A stretch of 64,000 bases of DNA from Streptomyces spinosisporus (GTDB lineage Bacteria > Actinomycetota > Actinomycetes > Streptomycetales > Streptomycetaceae). Positions within the stretch are counted from its first letter, which is position 1. Every line of letters starts with the position of its first letter. Made by a program: the position numbers and the translations under genes. Location: positions 62,001 through 126,000 of the forward strand of contig NZ_JALDAX010000020.1 of the NCBI RefSeq assembly GCF_022698145.1, read 5' to 3'. Shown here piece by piece: positions 54,049-61,214 of the stretch. The notes beneath the pieces were generated by a model. It worked only from the letters and a program-made list of their open reading frames with translations. It searched no databases and was not told the DNA's origin.

Positions 54049-54619
54049 CCACGCGGACGCGACGATCGCACAGCGGGTGCGGCGGCTGGAGACCCTGCTG
54101 GAGGACAAGGGGGTGCTCTCCGGCGCCCGGCTCGACGAGATCATCGACGCGTCCCTGTCCGGGGCCTCGCCGGCGAACGGCGCGAGGGTCGTCGCGCGCG
54201 CCTGGACCGACCCGGAGTTCAAGGCCCGGCTGCTGGCCGACGGCACCGCCGCCGTGCGTGAACTCGGCTTCATGGAGGGCTCGTACCAGCGTCTGCGGGT
54301 CGTCGAGAACACGGAAGCGACGCACAACGTCATCGTCTGCACCCTCTGCTCCTGCTATCCGCTGCGGCTGCTCGGCCCCTCGCCGAGCTGGTACAAGTCC
54401 GAGGCCTACCGCTCCCGCGTGGTCCGCGAACCCCGCGCCGTGCTCGGCGAGTTCGGCCTCGACCTGCCCGCCGGCACCGAGATCACGGTGTGGGACTCCA
54501 GCGCGGAGACCCGCTACATGGTGCTGCCGCGCCGCCCGGACGGCACGGACGGGCTGACCGAGGAGCAGCTCGCCGCCCTCGTCACCCGCAACGCCCTGAT
54601 CGGGACGGCGGCGGTCTGA
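54038..54619 (+). CDS. Nitrile hydratase/thiocyanate hydrolase-type metal-binding (alpha) subunit
   Basis: A 193-residue alpha-type subunit. The metal claw is VCTLCSCYP near residue 102: C-T-L-C-S-C is the cobalt-type motif (iron enzymes have C-S-L-C-S-C), with two Cys expected to be oxidised to sulphinic and sulphenic acids. Other conserved parts are SWYKSEAYRSRVVREPRAVL and ITVWDSSAETRYMVLPRRP. ATG 54038 follows AGAGGA at good spacing; ATG 54029 lies within it. The enzyme would hydrate a nitrile or hydrolyse thiocyanate; its substrate is unknown. It ends 1 bp from the convergent TPR gene. Confidence 0.88.
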   Translation: MSGDHADATIAQRVRRLETLLEDKGVLSGARLDEIIDASLSGASPANGARVVARAWTDPEFKARLLADGTAAVRELGFMEGSYQRLRVVENTEATHNVIVCTLCSCYPLRLLGPSPSWYKSEAYRSRVVREPRAVLGEFGLDLPAGTEITVWDSSAETRYMVLPRRPDGTDGLTEEQLAALVTRNALIGTAAV

Positions 54620-54620
54620 C

Positions 54621-56087
54621 TCAACGGGGCTGCCGCGAGGGCTTGTTGTCCTCGTCGTCGCCGTCCGGGGAGCCCGTGGGCACCGGCTCGTCGGGCGGTT
54701 CGCCGAGCGCCGCGAGGGCCTGCTCGGCCAGGGGCGCGGCCGGCGGCGAGAAGTACGGGTTGATCCGCAGCGCCTCCTGCAGATGCCGCCGCGCGGGCCC
54801 GGCCAGCTCCAACTCCCGCTCGATCATGCCCCGGTGGTACGCGTACAGGGCGCTGCGCACCCCGCCGCCGTGCGCGTGGTCCGTCGCCTTCGCGGCGAAC
54901 TTCAGCGCCTCCTTGTCGTCCCCGGCGCGGTGCAGCGCCCACCCCAGCGCGTCGGCCACCTCGATCCCCGGCTGCCGCTGCCACTCGGCGCGCAGCCGGC
55001 GCACGGCCGCCCGTGGGTCCCCGTGGTCCGCCTCCAGGATGCCGAGCACCAGCTCGCCGTCCACCCCGCCCGCCGTCTCGTCCGCCACCCGCGCGCGCAG
55101 CTGGTCGTACTCCACCCGGGCCGCCTGGGTGAGCCCCAGCGACTCGTACAACTCGCCCAGTTCCAGGGCGTACCGGGGACACGGCCGCTTGCCGAGCGCC
55201 ACCCGGTAGGCGTTCAGCGCCTCCGTCGTGCGGCCCAGCGCGGCCAGCGTCCGCCCCTGCCCGGCCTGCGCCGCACGCTGATCGGGGTCGAGCCGCACGG
55301 CCTCCTCGAAGCGCCGCAGCGCCTCGTCCAGGTCCCCGCGCTCGAACGCCAGCTGCCCGGCCCGCTCCAGATACGCCGCCTGCTCGGCGGGCCGCAGGGC
55401 GCCGGCCGCCGCGTCGGACAGGGCGGCCGCCGCGTCCTCGCGCCAGCCCCGGTCGCGGTAGACGGCCGCGGCCCACGCCTGCACGGCCGCCCCGGAGCGC
55501 AGCTCCAGCAGCCGGTCCAGCGTGCGCTTGGCCGCCTTGTAGTCGCCGAGCCCCGTGTAGGCGTCGATCAGCAGCGGGTACGTCGTCCACCGCCTGGGCG
55601 CGGCCTTCAGCGCCGCCTCGCCCCAGGTCCGCGCCGAACGGAAGTCCCGCCGGGCGGCGGACAGCGCCGCCATGCCGTCCAGCGCCTGCGCATTGCCCTT
55701 GGGCCGGACCGTCAGCGAGGTGCGCAGCGCCTTCTCGGCCCGCGGGTAGTTCGTGGCGTCCGCGGTGCGCCGCCCCTGCTCGACATAGGCCGCCCCGAGC
55801 ACCGCCCACGACCCCGCGTCCTTCGGATGCGTCCGCACCAGGGCCTCGCGCTCGTCGATCAGCGCCGCCAGGTCGGGCAGCGCGGCCGGCACCCCCGCGG
55901 CGACCGCCGACAGCGCCTGCGCTCCCGGTGCCGGCAGGGCGGGCGGGTGCGCGGCCGGCCGCTGCCACGGCCACAGCGCGAGCGCCCCGCCCAGCACGGC
56001 ACATCCCGCGACGGCGGCGATCAGCAGCCGCCGCCCCCGCGCCGCCCGGTGTCCGCGCCCGGCCGCCTCCGCTTGCGTCTCCTCCAT
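54621..56087 (-). CDS. Membrane-anchored TPR-repeat protein
   Basis: A 488-residue protein with one N-terminal membrane helix (about 20-42, LLIAAVAGCAVLGGALALW) and at least ten tetratricopeptide-like repeats from residue 65 on, for example GSWAVLGAAYVEQGRRTADA, AGQLAFERGDLDEALRRFEE and GQGRTLAALGRTTEALNAYR. The end is acidic and disordered. Such proteins are scaffolds; the partner is unknown. ATG 56087 or GTG 56096 are possible starts. It is convergent with the nitrile-hydratase-type operon with no gap. Confidence 0.82.
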   Translation of the reverse strand: MEETQAEAAGRGHRAARGRRLLIAAVAGCAVLGGALALWPWQRPAAHPPALPAPGAQALSAVAAGVPAALPDLAALIDEREALVRTHPKDAGSWAVLGAAYVEQGRRTADATNYPRAEKALRTSLTVRPKGNAQALDGMAALSAARRDFRSARTWGEAALKAAPRRWTTYPLLIDAYTGLGDYKAAKRTLDRLLELRSGAAVQAWAAAVYRDRGWREDAAAALSDAAAGALRPAEQAAYLERAGQLAFERGDLDEALRRFEEAVRLDPDQRAAQAGQGRTLAALGRTTEALNAYRVALGKRPCPRYALELGELYESLGLTQAARVEYDQLRARVADETAGGVDGELVLGILEADHGDPRAAVRRLRAEWQRQPGIEVADALGWALHRAGDDKEALKFAAKATDHAHGGGVRSALYAYHRGMIERELELAGPARRHLQEALRINPYFSPPAAPLAEQALAALGEPPDEPVPTGSPDGDDEDNKPSRQPR

Positions 56088-56185
56088 GGCGATCACTGTG
56101 CGTCAGTACGACGAGCACATCCCGGCATACGTCCAGTGCCGTAGACGGGGTTCACACCGATGGCCCCGGGTGCGACGCTGTGATC

Positions 56186-57595
56186 ATGAGCCGTATCGAA
56201 GCGCGTCGCGACGAAGACACAGCAGCGATGGGCAGCCTGGTCGACCGTCTGCTGGCCGGTCTGCCCGCCGAGGCCGTCCTGACCGACCCGGACATCACGG
56301 TCTCCTACGCCAACGACATGGCCAGCTTCTGCCCGGCCGGCTCCCCGGCGGTGGTCGTGCTGCCGCGCACGGTCGAACAGGTGCAGCACGTCATGCGGAC
56401 CGCCACGGAGCTGCGGGTCCCGGTCGTCCCGCAGGGCGCCCGCACCGGACTGTCCGGCGGCGCCAACGCCACCGACGGCTGCATCGTGCTGTCGCTGACG
56501 AAGATGGACAGGATCCTGGAGATCAACCCCGTCGACCGCATCGCGGTGGTCGAGCCGGGCGTGATCAACGCCGTCCTCTCGCGCGAGGTGGGCGAGCACG
56601 GTCTGTACTACCCGCCGGACCCCTCCAGCTGGGAGATGTGCACGATCGGCGGCAACATCGGGACGGCCTCGGGCGGCCTGTGCTGTGTGAAGTACGGGGT
56701 CACGGCCGAGTACGTGCTCGGCCTGGAGGTGGTGCTGGCCGACGGACGGCTGATGTCCACCGGCCGCCGTACCGCCAAGGGCGTCGCGGGCTACGACCTG
56801 ACCCGGCTCTTCGTCGGCTCCGAGGGCTCCCTCGGCATCGTCGTACGGGCGGTCCTGGCGCTGCGGCCCAAGCCGCCGCAGCAGCTGGTGCTGGCGGCCG
56901 AGTTCGCGTCCGGGGCGGCCGCCTGCGACGCGGTCTGCCGGATCATGGAGGGCGGCCATGTGCCCTCGCTGCTGGAGCTGATGGACCGTACGACGGTCAA
57001 GGCGGTCAACGACATGGCGCAGATGGGCCTGCCGGAGACCACCGAGGCCCTGCTCCTCGCGGCCTTCGACACCTCCGACCCGGCCGCCGACCTCGCCGCC
57101 GTCGGCGCGCTGTGCGAGGCGGCGGGTGCCACCCAGGTGGTCCCCGCCGACGACGTCGCCGAGTCCGAACTGCTCCTCCAGGCGCGGCGGTTGTCGCTCA
57201 CCGCGCTGGAGGCCGTCAGCGGCACCACGATGATCGACGACGTGTGCGTGCCGCGGTCCCGGCTCGGCGACATGCTCGAAGGCACCGAGCGGATCGCCGA
57301 GAAGTACCAGCTCACCATCGGGGTCGTCGCGCACGCGGGCGACGGCAACACCCATCCGACCGTCTGCTTCGACGCGGCCGACCCCGACGAGTCCCGCCGC
57401 GCCCGCGAGTCCTTCGACGAGATCATGGCCCTCGGCCTCGAACTCGGCGGCACGATCACCGGCGAGCACGGCGTGGGGGTCCTGAAGAAGGAGTGGCTGG
57501 CGCGCGAGATCGGCCCGGTGGGCCTGGAGATGCAGCGGAACATCAAGCAGGTCTTCGATCCGCTGAACCTCCTCAACCCGGGCAAGCTGTTCTGA
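56186..57595 (+). CDS. FAD-linked oxidase, GlcD/D-lactate dehydrogenase type
   Basis: A 469-residue flavoprotein with a PCMH-type FAD domain (VVVLPRTVEQVQHVM, VVPQGARTGLSGGANATDGC, MCTIGGNIGTASGGLCCVKY, SEGSLGIVV) and the FAD-oxidase C-terminal domain (VVAHAGDGNTHPTVCFD, TITGEHGVGVLKKEWLAREI, DPLNLLNPGKLF). These fit glycolate oxidase GlcD or D-lactate/2-hydroxyglutarate dehydrogenases. The His-Glu-His metal set in these last motifs is intact. ATG 56186 lacks a strong ribosome-binding site. It is divergent from the TPR gene and convergent with ssgG. Confidence 0.9.
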   Translation: MSRIEARRDEDTAAMGSLVDRLLAGLPAEAVLTDPDITVSYANDMASFCPAGSPAVVVLPRTVEQVQHVMRTATELRVPVVPQGARTGLSGGANATDGCIVLSLTKMDRILEINPVDRIAVVEPGVINAVLSREVGEHGLYYPPDPSSWEMCTIGGNIGTASGGLCCVKYGVTAEYVLGLEVVLADGRLMSTGRRTAKGVAGYDLTRLFVGSEGSLGIVVRAVLALRPKPPQQLVLAAEFASGAAACDAVCRIMEGGHVPSLLELMDRTTVKAVNDMAQMGLPETTEALLLAAFDTSDPAADLAAVGALCEAAGATQVVPADDVAESELLLQARRLSLTALEAVSGTTMIDDVCVPRSRLGDMLEGTERIAEKYQLTIGVVAHAGDGNTHPTVCFDAADPDESRRARESFDEIMALGLELGGTITGEHGVGVLKKEWLAREIGPVGLEMQRNIKQVFDPLNLLNPGKLF

Positions 57596-57612
57596 ACCGT
57601 CCGCCGGTCCGG

Positions 57613-58026
57613 TCACCGGGCGAGCAGCTGATCGAGCGCGTCGTCGATCCCGAGCTGCTCGCCCTCAGTCCCCGGGGGCACCACCCGCAGCGTGCGCTCG
57701 AGCCAGGCGGACACCTGGGCGGCCGGCGCCTCCAGCAGGGCGTCACCGTCGGGTGAACTCAGCGCCATCAGAACGACGCTGCGCCCCTGCGACTTGGTCG
57801 GCCACACCCGCACGTCCCCGTGCCCGCACGGCCGGAACACCCCCTCCACCAGCAGATCGCGGGAGAAGGTCCAGTACACGGGGCTGTCCGAGTTGATGTG
57901 GAAGGTGACGTGGACGGCGTACGGGTCGTCGGTGCGGTAGCTCAGCCGCGCCGGGACCGGGATGCTGCGCTCCGGGGACAGGATCAGTCTGAGTTCGAGC
58001 TCGCGTTCCACCACGGTGTAGTGCAT
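57613..58026 (-). CDS. ssgG: SsgA-like sporulation-associated protein (SsgG type)
   Basis: A 137-residue SALP-family protein, found in sporulating actinomycetes, where members control septum placement and spore-wall processing. The sequence HYTVVERELELRLILSPERS, SYRTDDPYAVHVTFHI, WTFSRDLLVEGVFRPCGHGD and VRVWPTKSQGRSVVLMALSS shows the whole family core. The symbol ssgG is given because of the neighbouring hppD and HPPD/Lrp genes, as recalled for S. coelicolor ssgG; SALP paralogues are similar, so the symbol is less certain than the family. GAGAGGA lies upstream of ATG 58026. Confidence 0.85.
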   Translation of the reverse strand: MHYTVVERELELRLILSPERSIPVPARLSYRTDDPYAVHVTFHINSDSPVYWTFSRDLLVEGVFRPCGHGDVRVWPTKSQGRSVVLMALSSPDGDALLEAPAAQVSAWLERTLRVVPPGTEGEQLGIDDALDQLLAR

Positions 58027-58289
58027 GTCGTGCGGTTCCTCTCTCGGGCAGGTGTACGGGCCCCGTGCGGGGTCCGTACGAGGGAGAGGGGGAAACCGCC
58101 CGGGCATTACGCGAGTCGCCGGAAGTTTTTTCCGGCTCTGTGTCCGACTTTGTGTCCGACTCTGTGAAGGCCGTGCACGGGGTTGCCCGGAAAGGGGGCG
58201 GGTCCAGCGGGACGGTCGGTGGGGGAGCGGCGGGTCTGATAGATGTGGAGCCCCGATATTCACCCCCGAGCAGATACGGGACGACGGAC

Positions 58290-59801
58290 ATGAGCGCCCC
58301 AACCCCGGCCCCCGGTGACAACAGGCCCCGCGAAGGCTATTACCCGGATCCGTCCATTCCTGGATATGTCCGGTACTGGAACGGCGCGGCCTGGGTACCG
58401 GGCACCAGCCGTCCGGCGCCGACCGACGGCGAGTCGCTCATGCCGCCGCCCGGCTCTAACCCGGCTCCCGTCGAGGAGACGGGACCGCACTTCTTCGACG
58501 AGGACCCCCAGCCGGGGCCGTCCCCGTCCGAGGCCCAGCACGGCAGCCGTCCCGAACCCGCCTCCGCCTGGGGCGCCGACCGCGCGCACCAGTCGGGCTT
58601 CGGCGGCGAGCAGGACCGCCGGGTGTCGTGGGGCGCGCCGCAGGGCGCCGACCCGCGCGTGCCCGCCGATCCGCCGGCCCAGCCCGACGGCCGGGCCGCG
58701 CGCACCGACGGCACCGCGACGATCCCGCCCGCGGACGGCGGCGCCGACGACGTGGCCTCCGGCGGCACGTTCGTCTTCCGCAGGCCGACGGCGAACCCCG
58801 GGGGAGCCGCGGGGAGCGCCGCCGCGACGGGCGCGAAGAGCGGATCCGGTGCGCCCGCCGCGCGCCCCGCGGACGCGGCCACTCCCGGCATCCCCGGTCC
58901 CGGCGGCCCCGTGGGCGACGAGGGCACCATGACCTTCCGCGCGGTCTCCCCGCGCACGGGACGGCAGGACGGGGCGCAGTCCGGCGGCACGGGCAAGCCC
59001 GGCTTCGGCGCGGGCAAGGCGGCGGCCGAGCGGGCCTCCGCGGCGCAGGCGCAGTCCCCCGCCCCCGCCGCGCCCGGACCCTCGGGCCCCCAGGCCGCCC
59101 CGACCGTCCCTCCGCAGTCGTCCGCCCCCGCCGCCCAGACACCTGCCGCCCAGACACCCGCCGCCCCTCCCGCACCCCTGACCACCGGCCCCGGCGGCGG
59201 TCAGTCCTCCTGGGCGCAGCAGGTGCACCGGCTCGCGGGCGCCGGCGAGGAGCAGCCGGTGGCCCCCTGGAGGCCGCCCGTCGAGGACGTCTTCACGGCC
59301 GCCGCCCGGCGTCAGTCCGCCGCCCGCCCGGCGGGCCTGGGCAAGCGGCTGGCCGCCCGGCTGCTGGACACCGTCGTCCTCGCGGGCGTCACCGCCGTGG
59401 CCGCCGTACCGCTCGGCACCAAGGCGCTCGACCACGTCGACGAGAAGATCGACGCGGCCAAGCTCTCCGGCGAGACCGTGACCGTATGGCTGCTGGACGG
59501 CACGACCTCGGTGTACCTGGGCGTGGTCCTCGCGGTACTGCTCGTCTTCGGCGTCCTCTACGAGGCGCTGCCCACCGCCAAGTGGGGCCGCACGCTGGGC
59601 AAGAAGCTGCTGGGGCTGCAGGTGCGGGACATCGAGGCGCACGAGCCGCCGTCCTTCGGCGGTGCGCTGCGCCGCTGGCTCGTCTACAGCGTGCCGGGCC
59701 TGCTCGTCGTGGGGGTCGTGGGCATCGTGTGGTGCCTGTTCGACCGCCCCTGGCACCAGTGCTGGCACGACAAGGCGGCGGGTACGTTCGTCGCGGGATG
59801 A
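58290..59801 (+). CDS. DUF2510 and RDD-domain membrane protein with disordered middle
   Basis: A 503-residue protein. The N-terminus has a DUF2510 motif (EGYYPDPSIPGYVRYWNGAA with WVPGT). Residues about 55-350 are Pro/Ala/Gly-rich and disordered. The C-terminal part is an RDD domain (RLAARLLDTVVLAGVTAVAA, WGRTLGKKLLGLQVRD, FDRPWHQCWHDKAA) with two or three membrane helices. ATG 58290 has ACGGGA upstream; the longer in-frame start at 58065 has none. RDD proteins may act in ion homeostasis; this one is unstudied. A second RDD gene follows. Confidence 0.85.
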   Translation: MSAPTPAPGDNRPREGYYPDPSIPGYVRYWNGAAWVPGTSRPAPTDGESLMPPPGSNPAPVEETGPHFFDEDPQPGPSPSEAQHGSRPEPASAWGADRAHQSGFGGEQDRRVSWGAPQGADPRVPADPPAQPDGRAARTDGTATIPPADGGADDVASGGTFVFRRPTANPGGAAGSAAATGAKSGSGAPAARPADAATPGIPGPGGPVGDEGTMTFRAVSPRTGRQDGAQSGGTGKPGFGAGKAAAERASAAQAQSPAPAAPGPSGPQAAPTVPPQSSAPAAQTPAAQTPAAPPAPLTTGPGGGQSSWAQQVHRLAGAGEEQPVAPWRPPVEDVFTAAARRQSAARPAGLGKRLAARLLDTVVLAGVTAVAAVPLGTKALDHVDEKIDAAKLSGETVTVWLLDGTTSVYLGVVLAVLLVFGVLYEALPTAKWGRTLGKKLLGLQVRDIEAHEPPSFGGALRRWLVYSVPGLLVVGVVGIVWCLFDRPWHQCWHDKAAGTFVAG

Positions 59802-59890
59802 CCGCATACGGCGTAGGCAGCAGCTGATTCGGTCATCCGGACGGACGTTCGCCGGATGCGCGGCCGGGAGGTTCGCGGTCCACTCGGGCC

Positions 59891-60583
59891 ATGAGCACCG
59901 AACCGCCCCCGGGCTCCGGCAGGCCGCCGGAGGACGACCCGTTCCGGAAACAGCCCCCGCCCGCCCCCGGCTCGGGCTCACCGTACGACGCCCCTTCAGG
60001 CGGCGGGCAGCCCCCACAGCCGCCCCCCGGCGGACCACCCCCTCCCGGCGGCCAGCCGCCCCCCTACGCCGGCGGCCCGCACGGTGCCAGTGACCCCTAC
60101 GGCGGCTCCTCCTACCCCGCCGATCCGCTCGCCGGCATGCCCCCGCTCGCCCCCAGCGGGAAGCGCACGCTGGCCCGGATCATCGACATGATCCTCGTCG
60201 GCATCGTCGTCTGGCTGCTCACCTGGCCGATGGGTGTGCACGAGTACAGCGTGGACGGCGACGACATCGAGTACGGCAAGTCCTTCGCGCAGTCGGTCGT
60301 CGCGGCCGTGCTCTACATCGCCTACGACACCTTCATGACCAGCACGTCGGGGCAGACGCTCGGCAAGAAGTGGCTGAACATGCGCGTGGCCAACCTCAAC
60401 AACGGCTCCACGCCCTCCGTGCAGACCTCGCTGGCCCGCGCGGCGGTGCTGTGGATCCCGTTCGCGTTCTGCTGCGCCTGCATCTGGACCGCGATCTCGG
60501 GCGGCTGGAGCTACTTCGACCGGCCCTACAAGCAGGGCCTGCACGACAAGGCCGCCAAGACGGTGGTGGTCAGCACCCGTTGA
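59891..60583 (+). CDS. RDD-family membrane protein with Pro-rich N-terminus
   Basis: A 230-residue protein. The first 90 residues are Pro/Gly/Tyr-rich (PPPGGPPPPGGQPPPYAGG). The RDD domain follows, with RTLARIIDMILVGIVVWLLT, TSGQTLGKKWLNMRVANLNN and YFDRPYKQGLHDKAAKTVVV. Arg and Asp residues of the RDD name are in place. It is 89 bp after the larger RDD gene and is probably in the same transcript. Confidence 0.88.
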   Translation: MSTEPPPGSGRPPEDDPFRKQPPPAPGSGSPYDAPSGGGQPPQPPPGGPPPPGGQPPPYAGGPHGASDPYGGSSYPADPLAGMPPLAPSGKRTLARIIDMILVGIVVWLLTWPMGVHEYSVDGDDIEYGKSFAQSVVAAVLYIAYDTFMTSTSGQTLGKKWLNMRVANLNNGSTPSVQTSLARAAVLWIPFAFCCACIWTAISGGWSYFDRPYKQGLHDKAAKTVVVSTR

Positions 60584-60606
60584 CGCGGGGACGCGCTCGC
60601 CGTGGC

Positions 60607-60882
60607 TCAGGAAGCGGCGCGTTCACGCACCGGCTCGGACGCCCCGGACGCGACCGCGGCCGGTACCAGCGCCTCGTTGCGGGCCGGCTGCTCGACCGCG
60701 ACGACCCTGGGCCTGGGCAGCGGGACCGTCATGGCGACCAGGAGTCCGAGGGCGAGTGCCGAGACGGCGATGACGGCGATCCCCACGCCCGAACTCGTCT
60801 GTGACAGCAGCAGCATGGCGAGCGTCGAGAAGATCACGGTGCACGAACCGTAGACGAGCTGGGCGGGCGTCGGACGAGGCAT
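60607..60882 (-). CDS. Small two-helix membrane protein
   Basis: A 91-residue protein with two membrane helices (QLVYGSCTVIFSTLAMLLL and GIAVIAVSALALGLLVAMTV) and a basic to polar tail. It is convergent with the RDD gene. No family recognised. ATG 60882 has AGGAC upstream. Confidence 0.7.
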   Translation of the reverse strand: MPRPTPAQLVYGSCTVIFSTLAMLLLSQTSSGVGIAVIAVSALALGLLVAMTVPLPRPRVVAVEQPARNEALVPAAVASGASEPVRERAAS

Positions 60883-61214
60883 GGCAATCGTGTCCTCGGA
60901 AGTGGGGGTCCACGGGGGTGTCGGCCTGGCTTTCCGCCGTTTTCAAGGCTGTCCGCCAACCGACTCTAATCGCGTGTGTGCCCGAGCGGAACGAACAGTA
61001 AGCGTGACCTAACCAACAGTGCCGGTGCACAGGGGGCGCACGGAGTCATGGCGTCCAGCACGTGGACGAAACAACGCGCCGGTCGGGGTGTTCGTAAAAC
61101 GGATTCCGCTTCCGCATAGTGCACTTGTTCTGTCCAAGTCAAGGTCTGTTTTTTCTTACCAGCCTCTAGTCAAATTGCGTCACTTGACATGCACCTTGAC
61201 CCAGAGGAACTCAA
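60883..61214. promoter_or_regulatory. Divergent intergenic region with TTGAC/GTCAA half-sites before the M6 protease
   Basis: This 332-bp region holds no gene. Its last 90 bp are unusually AT-rich for the window and contain GTCAA at 61138-61142 and 61169-61173, and TTGAC at 61184-61188 and 61196-61200, the last two 12 bp apart. They could be half-sites of a regulator of the protease gene, or -35 boxes of overlapping promoters. Confidence 0.4.
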
